NCBI GenBank assembly: GCA_019321725.1 | Contig: JAGSPU010001569.1 | Span: 310,001 to 374,000, forward strand | Reading direction: 5' to 3' | Origin: Paulownia fortunei | Lineage: Eukaryota; Streptophyta; Magnoliopsida; Lamiales; Paulowniaceae | Length of the DNA: 64,000 nucleotides | Shown: in pieces, positions 1 through 12,178 of the stretch | Layout: each line of letters begins with the position of its first letter | Numbering within the stretch: the stretch's first letter is position 1 | Position numbers and translations under genes: made by a program | Notes under the pieces: generated by a model | Told to the model about the DNA's origin: nothing | Databases searched by the model: none | What the model saw: the letters and a program-made list of their open reading frames with translations, nothing else

Positions 1-276
1 AATACAATAAATGATGCTTTCTCTGCAGGAGCTCCACAAATCTACAAAGAAATTTACACGCACAAAGTAATATCCGGGCAATTACTTGGCATTTTTCCTT
101 GAATCAAATGTTATACATACAATTTGATTGTTGATTTCCATGTCGCAGCTTTCTAAAGTACAACCTTTTGCAATGATAAGCATTTTATAATGGCCTAAAA
201 AATTCAAATGAATTGCACCTATCAACCGTTAGTCAAAATTGCTATTCCAAAGAAAATCAATGTTCTATGAGTCATC

Positions 277-3200
277 CTAGGTAAAACCATCCCGGAAACA
301 TATCCATACTTTGAGAAGGTTAGAAATGAAATCCTCCAAATCCACCGGGAAAGCCCCCTCCAGGAAAACCTCCTTCAAAGTGGAAGGTGAATTGCTGACC
401 TCCCCCACCAAAGGATTAAATCCTCCCCCACCCATTCCCGTACCATTGTCATCAATATCTTCTCCACTGTCATATCTGGTACGTTTATCCTCATCGCCCA
501 GAATCTGTGGATAAAAACACCCATCAATTTCTCCAAGCAATAATACAACAATAGAGAAAAAGCAACATTGCATATAAATTGTCCTCACAATGTTTGCAAT
601 AGAAGGCTGAAATAGGTAAAAATAACAAAGATGAATATACAGAAAAATAACAAAAAAAAGTCGCTAAAAAGGCATAGAATAAGGAAATAGCAGAAAGAAG
701 CTAATCTCAACCAAATAATGATCACTGTGACTAATTATAGACAACAGTGGCCGAAATGGGTTTAAAGTACAGCGATTTTACCCATAATCCGCCACACAAA
801 GCATCAGGAGATATGTTCCGAACTTCACAGAACTTCAATGCTTCAATGAATTTTTCACAGTTGATTATTTTTTCATGGGAAGAGCAGGAGTACAAATAAT
901 GAAATCCCACAAAAAACATTTGAACTCTTTAAGTTTTCAACTGAACCAAAATTAATTTGTAGATCATGGTTTGCGTCAGCTTGATTTGAAAATTTGGCCA
1001 AAATCAAAAGGAACCTTCATTAGTGAAGGCCAACATACATAATTCTTGGATATTAGCTGGAAGACACCATAATTGAATTCTCTTCCCAGTGGCTTGTAAA
1101 ACTTGGTATGATGGTATAATAAGACTTGTGTGTCACAAAAAGTCAATCAAGCACCTGGAGATCTATAGAATGACCAATAAGTTGGGTGAATCAGAAAAAT
1201 TATGAACCAGCTGTTACCTCATATGCAGCTGCAATTTCCCGAAATTTGGTTTCTGCTTCTTCTCTATTGTCAACATTCTTATCTGGATGCCACTGCAAGG
1301 CAAGCTTCTTGTAAGCCTTCTTAATCTCTGATATGGATGCAGTTTTTGAAACTCCCAATATCCTGTACCAGTCCTTCCTTTGGCTCAATTTCAATGATCT
1401 TTCAGCCCTCATTAAAGCTTCACGAATATTCATATCCTGTCAAAGGTTGCTAATTCAATTAACTTATGCAAAGATATTGCATAAGCAATCCACATGGTAA
1501 AGAAATTTTAAGTGAAATACAAGCAAATAACCAAACAGAAGAAAAAAAAACTATATCTGATTAGAGCACAAGTTTATGCAACATTATGTTGAAGTAGAAT
1601 ATCACATTGTATGAGCAGCTAACTTTTGAACTAGACAAAGCTATCTGCACCCTAGGCATTATAATTGAAATTTCACAGTATGGCTCTGAATCTCTTCCCC
1701 TTTGACTAGAATAGAAAAATATTACAATTTACAGTAAATCACAATGACTAGGTCCAAGACTACTAGTCAGATGAAAATTCAGCAGTCTTGTACATATCTA
1801 CCCATCAAACTCCAACACCGATTCAATCTCATAAGTTACAGAAGGAACAGAATCTACATCAAAAGGCCGTAGATTCTTGCTGAAATCAGATTTACGACAT
1901 GGCAAGAAATAGCTCTGATGTTTTTATTTTCAGATGCAACTCATGCGCAAAAAGGGAAATCAATGTTCTAAAGTGTTGACAGCTGTTAATCAAAACACTG
2001 CTCTCAAGAGAGCAAAAATTCTAAAGCCACAGCCCTTGAGAATTTAACTGCAAACTCGATATGGGTCCTTTATATGCACAAAGGTTAATGATAACAAAGA
2101 GAAAGATCATAAGAGTTCCTTGTCAACTCATCACACAAAAGTTGTTGAAATCCTCAAGTGGAAAACCTCTAATTCGTAAAATCAGAAGAAACATGAAACA
2201 TTTCAAAAAGGAACCAATAGGTACAGCTATGATCCTCATGAATTTAAACCCCTGCCCCTAACACGAAAATAATAGACATGCGCAGAGAATACTATTTGTT
2301 TCAGTTCTAAGCCAAGAGAGTAGAGGTGTCAACACACATAGAAAATGTGAATAACTTGTAAGCTGCATTTGAAAACTTGCCAAGAAAATCAATGAATTTC
2401 AAAATTATTGGTTTTACAAGCATCAATTTCTGCACAGTAAAAGATATGCAAGACTACTAATGTTTTAGATACCTCTAAAGGTTGAAGTACAATAAGCCTA
2501 TCTCTTAAGCCAGAAAAAGTGCACAGAAATATGAAACAGAAACCATTATAGCTCAGTAAAATGACAAACCTGAGGTGACATTTCAGCGGCTAATTTTAGA
2601 TCAGTGACAGATCCCTCCCAATCTTCTACTAAAAGCTTAGCTTCACCCCTCTGGAAGATTGTCAAAAGTTAAAAAGGGAAGGAATTTTGAACTAAAATAC
2701 TCATCTAGTCAGACAATACAGGTTTGGAAAGCATTCATGCTATAGCATTTTAATGTCCTTTGTTATCCTTAGGACAATATTAGCAAGGACAGAAGATCAA
2801 TACCTGGATTAGAGCTTCAACTGAATCTCCATCAATTTCAAGTACTTCTGTGCAACTTGTTACAGCATCCTTTCCCCTACCAAGCTTCACAAAGACCTTA
2901 CACAGTCCAAGATGAACGTGTATATTGTGTGCAGCATGGTTTGGATCTAAAGCAAGAGCTGCATTATATTCCTCCACTGCCAGGCGAAGCTTACCCTTGC
3001 TGGCATTATCTTCTGCCTGCATGAAAATAAAGTTTATTAATTTGAGATTGGATCATTATAACACCATATTAATGTACATTACCCCAATGAATGCATAAGC
3101 CCTTACACTTTTAGTCTTTTTGAGGAGATTTTTCAATCCAAAATATGCCTTCTTCAATTCACCATGCTCAGGGTCTAGACGAAGACCCTTCTGGTAATGC

Positions 3201-5691
3201 CTAAGGAAGAAAAATGTAAACCAATGAAAACATGAATAAGAATTTTTCAAGTCCGGATACATAAATTCACTATCTACCCATCCTAAACCAATTCACTGCA
3301 TGTGGATGGGGGAGAGAGAAAATCATTTAACTGATTGTGAACGGACCTAGTGGCAATGTCATGATCAGCTAAATAATAGTAGGCACGACCACGCAATAGC
3401 AAAGCCTCTAAATTATCCTCATCTTCTTTAAGAATGTATCCTGTCTCAGATATGGCATTTGAATAATCTTTAGCTGCTATTAATAATCTCACTTTAAGAA
3501 GTTTGGCCTGCAAGAAAGTGACAGATATTACACTAACTAGGAGAGCTTACAATCAGTAAATAATAATCGTTCATTTAATCATTAGGACATACTTAAAAAC
3601 AGACCTTGGAGCATGCTGGAGAGAAAACGAGTACAACTTTATCGATATATTCCAGGGCTTTTGTAAAATCGCCTGAATCGAAAAGATTCTTAGCTGAATT
3701 TAAGGCATTCTGAGCTTGATATGACTGAGACAGCTCCTTCTCTGCTGCTGAATTCCCAGGTTTCATCTCCAGAAACTTTTTGTAACTTTTCTCAGATTCC
3801 TCGTATCTACATTAGCGAAAAAATTCCTGAATCATATGATTTTTCAATCAGATAATAAAAAAAAAAATGGGAGAAAGACTGAGACTCATCCAATAATTAT
3901 CCAACAGTCAATAATATAATTTGTAACTGCAAGTGAGCTCAAAATTTCTGTTGCATATATGAACCGAACCTCAATAACACACTAATTGTCAGATAGAAGA
4001 ACAAGCCAAACAATATAATAACTCTCTAAACGATATAAATTTTTGACAGAAGTTTGGAGAAAATAAGAATATTAATTATTTGGAATGAAAAGATGTCATA
4101 TCAACATTTAGAGTCTGGTCATAGTGCTGCTTATTTCCCACCAACCCCAAGAAAATGGAAATGAAGAAGCAAGGGAGACACTGATGTCATGCTTCAGTTA
4201 GTGATGCGCACAGAAATCACTAAAGACAGATCAATGATAGAATTTTCAGTTGAATCTAACTTTTCACAGAATCCTTAAGTTTGTTTGACGAATAAAAGCA
4301 ATATTAAGTTTGTTGCTTTTCACACACAAATAAAATCCTTGAAATTTTAGCTTAATAGTTGCCAAAGAAAACCTGCATAGCTGACAAAGAATGGATGCTC
4401 GATGCCAATATGCTTCTGAAAGTGCTGGATCTGCCTCTATAGCAGCATTAAGGTCACCGAGTGCCTCACTATATTTCTTCACTTTTATACTCTGTAAAAC
4501 TCTCTCAAACAGAGCAGCAGCATCACCAGGTTTGCCGTCTGCACATTGAATAAATAATGCATGATAAGAGTAAGAGCTACTCTAATTCAACCATAAGAAA
4601 GCCAAGAAGCAACATTTATGTTAATGAATTTTAAATATATCTGAAATCCAAATTTACTTTGATCAACGAAAACAAGATACTATAATATCATTCAAAATTA
4701 ATAAGAAAAATTATTAACACTAAGGGCGCAAGTCTCACAGAATGACTCACAAGGCTTCCATTTCCACAGGAGGTGAATATTAGGTGATTCCAACAGACAA
4801 ATAGGTTACCTTTTTTCATTGGTTACAAGGTTGTCATCAAGGCTAGCAAATTAAAATAACAATTAATACAGGCGAACATGTTATATTTTTGAGACCCTTT
4901 TAGAAAAAGGAATGACCAAATAATGCTAAGCATAGCAGCACTTTCCTCTATCTCACAAATTTTACAGAAGTTTTAGGTCAAACTGGCAAAAATGCCCAAA
5001 GAAGTATACTACATTTCTTTATTTCTTTCTAACTTTCTCTTGCAGTTGACGGCACAATTTACGGAGCTTGACACAAATCAACTCTCATCCACCAAAATCA
5101 CTAGCATAAACAACTAAGATATCTTCTTATGTAACTCTCATGATGTAGCAGCAGCGCATAATTTAACATGGCCCTATCACCTATGTTGCTTAAAAAAATA
5201 AATTACCATCACAATATATTCAATGTGGCATGCCCAGAATTCATAGTTAGAATGGAAATAAAATAATATGTTCACATTGCAGTCGCTTATTCATATGAAA
5301 TACAATCCCCACGTCTCATTCCTTACTGCCAAATACAGCCCTAACAGTCAAAGTGTTCCAAAAATAACAGCAATGTGAAAAGGAGAACATTAACAGAGAC
5401 CTTACTTCAACATAAACTGCTTAAATAATTAAAGATTTTCAGTTCCTTCACTAGAACAACCGAACATTAAAATCAAAGAAGCCATATTTAACACAACTGT
5501 AAACAGATCAAAAGAAAAGGTTTATCCAATCCACAAAACAACAGAAGAAACTGAAGAATGGAGTTACCTGCAGCAGCAACAAGCGGTTGGAGGAGGATGA
5601 GCTGGCAGCAAAACACGAAAATCAGAATAAATATTGTATAAATAAAGCTTCTCCATGCCACCAAATCAAAACTACAGAGCTTCACCCCCAT
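277..5691 (-). CDS. P58IPK: ER-lumenal TPR/J-domain co-chaperone (P58IPK/DNAJC3 homologue), frame shifted near C-terminus
   Basis: Nine exons, read right to left: 5568-5691, 4373-4538, 3605-3806, 3347-3507, 3107-3200, 2804-3016, 2570-2650, 1218-1436, then 504 downwards. The ATG at 5689-5691 begins a hydrophobic signal-anchor-like segment (residues about 12-40, ending LLQPLVAAA). TPR repeats follow, with the plant-typical stretches [20 protein letters not shown] and [22 protein letters not shown] domain starts near residue 368 ([20 protein letters not shown]) with the HPD motif at about 397-399. The family is an ER-lumen co-chaperone for the Hsp70 BiP that binds unfolded clients through its TPRs. 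Exons 1-8 sum to 1260 nt, in frame. In the last exon the G/F-rich tail lies one frame off: as written translation runs to a stop at 277-279 (about 495 aa); adding one base near 410 gives a stop at 320-322 and 481 aa, the usual family length. Identity is certain; the C-terminus is not. Confidence 0.93.
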
Positions 5692-5699
5692 CTCCACCT

Positions 5700-6412
5700 C
5701 AATGTCGCAGCCTTACAACCCTCGTAACAAATCTATATGGAAAACCGAGATAAAATTATAGATACATGTGGGCGCTAAAGCGTGTGAGTGTGTGTGTTTT
5801 ACAAGCCGAGATTTTAATTAGCAAAGTGAGAATTAAACTACAGTAAATAGAAATTCCGTAGCGTAACAAGTTCACATTGCCATTCCACGTTATTATCCTA
5901 TACTTGATTCCCACGTGTAACCTCATTTCTTCTGTGCCCGTTCGCCTAAAAAGTTAACAGATGCCACGTGGATGGGCCATTTTGTTTCCTTTTAAACAAA
6001 AAGCATGAATATTTAATGGAAATTAAATTTTTGCAATTATATTGGTTTATATGGAAATAGACATTGAGTTTAATTTAATATTTTTACAATTAGCTGAGTT
6101 GTTAAGAGCCTTCTCAGGTTTCATTTTCAATTTCCATTTTTATTCATTAATTTTTTTTTAAAAACAAAAATATATTTATGTTAGTTTTTTATATTGACTA
6201 TATAGTTTTGAAATGAAAAATATAAAGCATTTGATAGGTGTATTTTTATTTTTAAATTTAATTAATTTTTTTTTAAAATTAAAATAAAAGTTGCTTATGA
6301 TGAAATGGATGATAAATTCATTTCAAAATTTAAATAGTAAATTCTCTTTGTTAATGAAAACTGACAGCCTCTAAAAATGTAGGTGATGTATTGCAACTTA
6401 CGATATTTGGAT
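5700..6412. other. Upstream region of P58IPK and AT-rich intergenic DNA
   Basis: From the P58IPK start codon outwards: a probable 5' UTR with a short GT tract near 5785-5800, the ACGT-box promoter, then AT-rich DNA without a credible ORF. A segment at about 6160-6235 (core TATATTGACTATATAG) recurs inverted at about 13335-13400, so part of this stretch is a dispersed repeat. Confidence 0.5.
5885..5970 (-). promoter_or_regulatory. Cluster of three ACGT-core boxes upstream of the P58IPK gene
   Basis: Within 90 bp, about 200-280 bp upstream of the P58IPK ATG, lie CCACGT at 5885-5890, CACGTG (G-box) at 5912-5917 and CACGTG at 5965-5970, each preceded by C so that CCACG is present. Plant bZIP factors, including the ER-stress factors bZIP17/28/60, bind ACGT or CCACG cores. 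An ER-stress role fits the gene but is inference; G-boxes also serve light and ABA responses. I did not see a complete CCAAT-spacer-CCACG ERSE. Confidence 0.5.
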
Positions 6413-6807
6413 CAATATTTTTATAATTGGATCGATAATTAAATCAATTTTATTAAAATTAGCAGTTCAATCAACAGTCGGACGGGTTTAATAAAAATTA
6501 ATTATATTATATTATTTTATTATATAAAATAATAATATAATAAATTAATTATTATATAATACAATTTAAATATAAAAATAAATAAATAGCTACATAAAAA
6601 CATATATAACAAAACATAAAATTCAAATAATCACATAAATATAACAAAATATCAAATTTAAACCTTTATAAAAATCAAAAACAAAAAATTAAAAAAAAAT
6701 ATTAAAATCAGTCAAGACGGTTTTTGGGCCTAATTAGACCGGACCGATCTTTGGTTCCCAATTGAACCGATTGAACCGGCCAGTCGGATACAGTTTTAAC
6801 AACATTG
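6413..6807. mobile_element. MITE-like element, copy 1 (395 bp)
   Basis: The left end CAATATTTTTATAATTGG and the inverted right end CAATGTTGTTAAAACTGT form imperfect terminal inverted repeats. Flanks ATTTGGAT (6405-6412) and ATTTGGGT (6808-6815) look like an 8-bp target-site duplication with one mismatch; a 9-bp reading is also possible. The right part carries the GAACCGATTGAACCGGCC-type motif common in plant dispersed repeats. The core (AATTAATTATATTATATT and a palindromic AT stretch) recurs near 16655-17065 and, inverted, near 45320-45600. It has no coding capacity, so it is non-autonomous. An 8-bp duplication would suggest hAT and 9 bp Mutator; I cannot decide. Confidence 0.7.
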
Positions 6808-6815
6808 ATTTGGGT

Positions 6816-7539
6816 CACTAAGTTGAAACTTGGAAGAAGTTTATTCACAAATAAGGAGAGATAACTGAGATTTTCTTTGAAATTTTATGATTTTATTTCA
6901 AATCGAAATTTAATTGTGGCGATTAGGGATGGCCTGTTGGGCACCTAGTGAGAGGTTTTAAAGACAAAGGAGTTGACATTTGAGTCATGTATTGTGGGCT
7001 CATGAAAGGTTATATATTTGGATATTAGCATATAATAACCATATATTTGCTAATAGCCCAATACCAAAAAGCCCAATTACAAGTCCAATTAGTTGAACTA
7101 CTAGCTATCAAGTTTGGCTAGATATGCTTATGAGGCTGCAGTTCACGCGCAACTGGCCCTGTGTGTTTGGAGCAGAGATGGGCTGTCTCCTTGATCTCTA
7201 TGAGACAATGGGTTACCACTTATTTATATTGTTTATTTTTCTGATTATTAGAATTTAAAAAGATAATTATATTATAATTTAAAATAAATTTGTTTAAACT
7301 AAATGTCTGATTATATTAATCAAATTGGTAATATAAGAGAGATCAAATTTTTGGAGTTTTTTTTTCACATATGTCGCTTATCGAAAGCATTTTGGTAAAG
7401 TTTGTGGAATCATTTTTTGTGTATTTGTAGTTGATATCTCAAGCAATCAAGTTTCAAAAATTACATTTCAAAATTGATTTTTTAAACATAACCAACAGCT
7501 TAATTTGCATTAATAATCATATATTATGGTTATTCAAAA
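6816..7539. other. AT-rich intergenic DNA without a recognisable gene
   Basis: Short ORFs only, with strongly AT-biased composition and no family motif. I see no tRNA, conserved coding segment or tandem array here. Confidence 0.45.
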
Positions 7540-8343
7540 CACTACTTGAAAAGGAAAATATTTGTGAAGTGATATTAAGTGAAAATATAAAATTTATCAT
7601 TAATTACGTAAATAAAGTGATAAGAATGATTATTTTTTGACAATAATAACTGTCACGTGCTTAATAGTGACATATTTATAGTGCTTAGTTTTTTTACTTA
7701 ATTTTATGTTAGTCACAAGTCAAGATGATATTTTTTGTTATTACTAGATTGTTTATATATGTTTTACTAATTGTTAATAATATTATTTTTTTTTGCCTTG
7801 TTATGAGAAAACGATACCCAATAATGACATTATTACATCAAGATATTGATAAATAACTAATTTAATACAACACCTCAAGTGTTGGTAAGGTTGGGACAAT
7901 GATCGTCCACCTCCAATTTGTCGGCCGATAAAATCTTTGAGATTGATCAACCAGCTCGATTGGTTTAACTATTATTTTTCTAATGAAAAAAGTCACATAT
8001 CTGCGCAAGTCACCTTTTCATAGGTTTCGCTGAACGTAAATAATCAATATAAACAATGAGATGAAAAACTAATAAAAGTGTGACACATATCCACACAATT
8101 GGTGGGTCTTGAACCAAGACCTAATTCTTGTAGAAATTGACTTTAATAGTGATAATTAAACATTATATATATTATTAATTGTCAATTGTAATAATTTAAA
8201 TATTAATTTTTATTATTATTAAGCTTACGATAGCTATTTTTACAGCAAAAAAATGACTACTATCACTTACTACTGATCATTAAAAATAGTTTTCGTATTA
8301 TTATTTACTATTTTATCACTAATATATCTTTTTTCTTGTAGTG
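7540..8343. mobile_element. Non-autonomous CACTA-type element (about 804 bp)
   Basis: It starts CACTACTTGAAAAGGAAAAT at 7540 and ends, read inverted, CACTACAAGAAAAAAGATAT at 8343. CACTACAAGAAA is the hallmark terminus of plant CACTA (En/Spm) transposons. Interior copies of short motifs such as TAGTGAC (7667, 8339 region) and TATCACTTACTACTG resemble subterminal repeats. No transposase is encoded. A clean 3-bp target duplication is not visible (AAA left, ACA right), so the left border is less certain than the right. Confidence 0.6.
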
Positions 8344-10260
8344 ACACATATATCCATTACGGTCTCAAATTTCATCAATTTGAACCTTAAAATGTTAACA
8401 TTATATATTCAACTACCTACGCCTGTCTATTTCCCATATAAACAATTATACTAATTACAAAGTAAAGAAAGTAAAAATTTCAGATTGAGCTTGAGAATAG
8501 GCAGATAGATGGCTATGAACAAGAAAAAGTGAGAGGGTGGTCAACGTCTCCAACAGAAAGTTTTCCTGTTTCCGAAGATAAAAAGTCATCAACTCTTTTT
8601 CTTTTGAACTGTAAGTCATAGATAGATAGATATACTCTTTTCAAGATTGAAACAGTCTCTTTCTTTGTGCATTTTTCGTGTGCAACATTTTAACAAAAGT
8701 GGTTAAGGAAAAACATATGTACAAGACAAGCATGCGGCTTCCAAGAATCTTTTTTCACACTTCCTATAAATTTTTTTGGGCTACCTAACATTCTGCCGTA
8801 ATTCCAAGCTCTTTCACTTCCTACTTTAATAATGTAAAGTTGCAAAATTAGTAGAATATTGAAAGTCAAGGTCCACTACTTTCAAAATTCTTGTTATTGC
8901 TGATGTTGGAATCAAATTTCTATATAGGGCCTTTTCCCCTTTTTTTTTTAACCTTTTCTTTTGAAGGAGGTATAGTTTACGGGAGACGAGATAAGATAAA
9001 ATTATTTATCGATAAATATATGGTACTTACGAATGCAAAAACTCATAAATTAAGATATTAAGTTTGTATTCCACCAAAGTATAAGTATTTAATTTTTTTT
9101 TTAAAAGTATTTATCATTTTTATTAATTTTCTTTGATAGTTTGTTAGTTGTCGTCTAATATGCACTTGATTAAATATTAAAAAATGTACACAAGAAAACA
9201 TTACTTCATTAGGTAATTTTGGATCTTACTGAAATTTAATCATAGATATCATATCAAGAACAACATCATGAACTTTAACTTTTCTTTACTGTCATTGATT
9301 TCTCATTCAATTATTTTGACTTACTATGATAGAAATAGAATCATAAGTACAAATTAATCTCCAGCATAATTAGTGCAAAAGAAAAGAAGAAAAAAAAAAA
9401 CACAAAGAAAAACAAGAAGATGAATACAAGAAGCAAGACAAATACAACGGCTCATGATGTTTACTGCTGGAACAATTTTCTAGAAACTAATAAAATAAAC
9501 AAAACAGAAAACCCAAACCCACCAAAGTTGACGAGGTCGCCTTAAAGCTCTGAGCCTCCAGCGGACAGTCAAGGAGTATCACAAATAATCAATGCGCCCA
9601 TCAATTTCAAGAAAATAAAAAAACAAAAATATAAAAAATTCTCAATAATATTCAAAGTGCTTATGAAATTGTACAACACTACTTCTATTCATGCAACACT
9701 CGCAAATCCTACTCACCTACTTTTCAACTCTATACAATTCCCTCCTCCAAGCATATCCACCACCGTAAACCCTACTTGCTCACTGTTCGATCCACAATCC
9801 CATTTTTTGGATGAACTAAGATAGTTTATTGCTAATTATTTTATACCTATTTATAACCTACAATTTAGTTGGTCGAGTTAATTAGAGAAAAATTGAAAAT
9901 TAGTATTTTTTGGAAAAAAGAAAATCTATATTTTTTGCATTGTGCATATCTATGTTACATGCATGTCTAATGTATTTACTCCAAAGAAAATTTTAATTAA
10001 GATCTGATTTGATCGTGAGTTCAACATAAAAATAAATAAATACATAAATTTGATGCATTATATCTTGAAATCATGAATAATTAAATAGGTTGAACTGATA
10101 CTCTTGTTTGTTCTTGGTAGGCATGGGTGTCATAAAACAGTTGGATTTATGTGGAAATGGAGGAATATATATGAGCTGGCCTATTCATGATAAGGTTTGT
10201 GCTAGGCCTTGCACATTATTATATGGTACAAAAGAACTGAAAGAAAAAAACACATGCTAG
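8344..10260. other. Intergenic DNA downstream of the IDD gene
   Basis: AT-rich with several A and T runs (8940-8949, 9394-9400) and no ORF matching a known family. The part nearest 10260 should contain the IDD 3' UTR and poly(A) site, which I cannot place exactly. Confidence 0.4.
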
Positions 10261-12178
10261 CTAGTGATGGCTAGTGAAGTGGCTCAGCCCCATGGCTGAA
10301 CTCATGGAAGCAAATTTGGCCAGCTCTTGAGGCAAGAACGGCCCACCGGCGCCGCCATCTCCGCCCATGCCGAGAAAATCCCTTGTCAAGCTATGCTCCA
10401 CTCCATGCAATCCAGAGTGCAAGTTCAGTGAATTAGTTGATTGGCTGATTTGTGCACCAGTTGACTGAATGATAGACGGATGATCAAGGTTATTGATCGT
10501 AATGCTTGTTGCGGAGCTGAAATTCATCATTGCATCGGCGGCTTTCGTGGTAGGATTCTCCGGCTGTTGTTTGCCGAATACCTGGTGCAACTCGCTTCGG
10601 TTTTGAGCTAAGGGGTTGTTGAAAGATAGAGTGTTTGTGGAGGAAGAAGACGGAGAAGAAGAATTCATCACTCCAATAGTGTTGCCGAAGAATGTTGGGT
10701 TGCTTTTGGTTGAACCCATTTGAGCTGCTTTCTGTAGAAGTGCAGTTGCAGACATTGGAGCTGATGGTGAAGATTTTGATGAGTGATTGTTTTGATTGTC
10801 TGGGTAAAAAGAAGCAAGAGAATCAGCCATTGTGTTTGTATTCCCTTTGTTGCTTACTGGCTCTTCCTTCAGGCATTGGGGTGGCAATGGAGATAAGGAG
10901 AGATTTGCATAGCTTCCCATTGATGAAGTTGAGCCAAAGAGATTATTGGATGCCATTTGAATCATATCAGGCAAGCCACTTGAACTGGAAGCAATGAAAA
11001 GATTGGAATTATGATCGATGGGATTAAGCTGAGATCTTGCTTGATGATCCAACCAAAGTGATAATCTAGGCTTCTGCTGATGATCCCCGAGAAGCGAATT
11101 TCCGGCAGGCATGCCGCCGAACTCCGGTCGGAAATGGCCGCCAAGATGGGAAATTCCGGTAGGATTGGTAAATCCATGTTGCAAATTAGGCTGAGGGTTC
11201 ATCAGATTCCCACTCAGATCATTTCTGAAGTTCAAGTTGTTAGCCCCAACAGTTGTAATTCTTGCACTTTCTTCAGCTAAGGCATCACAGAAAGCTCTGT
11301 GTGTGATGAAACTATCTTTCCTGTATAAATAAAAACAAAAAGCAAAAAAAAAAAAAAAAAAATCCCATCTAAGAATGTGATGAAATACATGTTCAAAACA
11401 CTTATTACCTAATCATTTGCTGGCAATAAATTGAAAAGAGGCAATATTAATTAAAGCTTGCACACACACATGAGGCATTAAATTCTTGCAACAAATATCC
11501 CAAACAAGAAACACATGTTCAGTCAAATTAAATACCTGGAAAAAAGCGCAGTGCACACATTTGTACTCCCTAGTCCCACAAGTCTTAGAATGAGCTTTCC
11601 AGTCAGATTGAACTGCATACTTCTTGGAACATTTTTCACACTTCCACTTCTTTTCACCATGCTTCCTGCTGAAATGCTTCTTGATACCGGTTAGATCTCC
11701 GAGGGCTCGGGCCGGGTCGTGGTGCACACAGGTCTTTTTGGGCATATGTAGACCTTTTTCTTGATTTGATCCTTGTTAGCTCTTTGCTTGAGCTTCCATG
11801 GAAGGTTATGCCCTCTTCTGTGAAGCTGCAGGTTTTGGTCCCTCTGAAAACCTTTATTGCAGATTTCACAAATGAATCTGTTTGTAGCCATGAGTGTCTT
11901 TGGCGAAAGAGCAATAACTTCAGCATCTGGATCTGTCAATTAAAATAAATATTTACCAAAAAAGATAGGCCCATTAGAGATTACATAATTAGAATTCAAT
12001 ATATAAATGCTACATAACTCGTGAGATTAATTAGCTTACCTGGTGTTCCTGGGAGATTTCTTTTCTTCCTGGCAGAAGGGTTCGAGTTGGGTTTAGTGTT
12101 AGGGTTTGGTTCTAATTCTTGAGGGAAAACTTTAGCTGCTTCAGAATTGGGAACAGAAAACACATCACCAGACATCAT
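10261..12178 (-). CDS. INDETERMINATE-domain (IDD) C2H2 zinc-finger transcription factor, coding frame disrupted
   Basis: Three exons: 12040-12178, 11536-11932, 10261-11320. Exon 1 starts MMSGDVFSVPNSEAAK and ends in the basic ARKKRNLPGTP before the ID domain. Exon 2 carries finger 1 (FICEICNKGFQRDQNLQLH), the HNLPWKLKQR linker, finger 2 (CVHHDPARALGDLTGIKKHF) and the C2HC finger start (KCEKCSKKYAVQSDWKAHSK). Exon 3 continues KDSFITHRAFCDALAEESAR and has the family C-terminal motifs MSATALLQKAAQMG and LTRDFLGMGG, ending LSHFTSHH. IDD proteins are nuclear DNA-binding regulators, often acting with GRAS proteins. The frame is broken twice in exon 2: one base is missing near 11738, giving a stop soon after, and the last coding stretch (11536-11560) does not encode the expected CDCGTLFSR. 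Net loss is 3 nt, so exon 3 regains frame. Restored length would be about 532 aa. It is a recent pseudogene or mis-sequenced. Family identity is secure; IDD4/5-like placement is only a guess. Confidence 0.88.

Noticed and set aside
10692..11280. Plus-strand ORFs across IDD exon 3
   Set aside because: They are antisense to a well-supported exon with no recognisable product.
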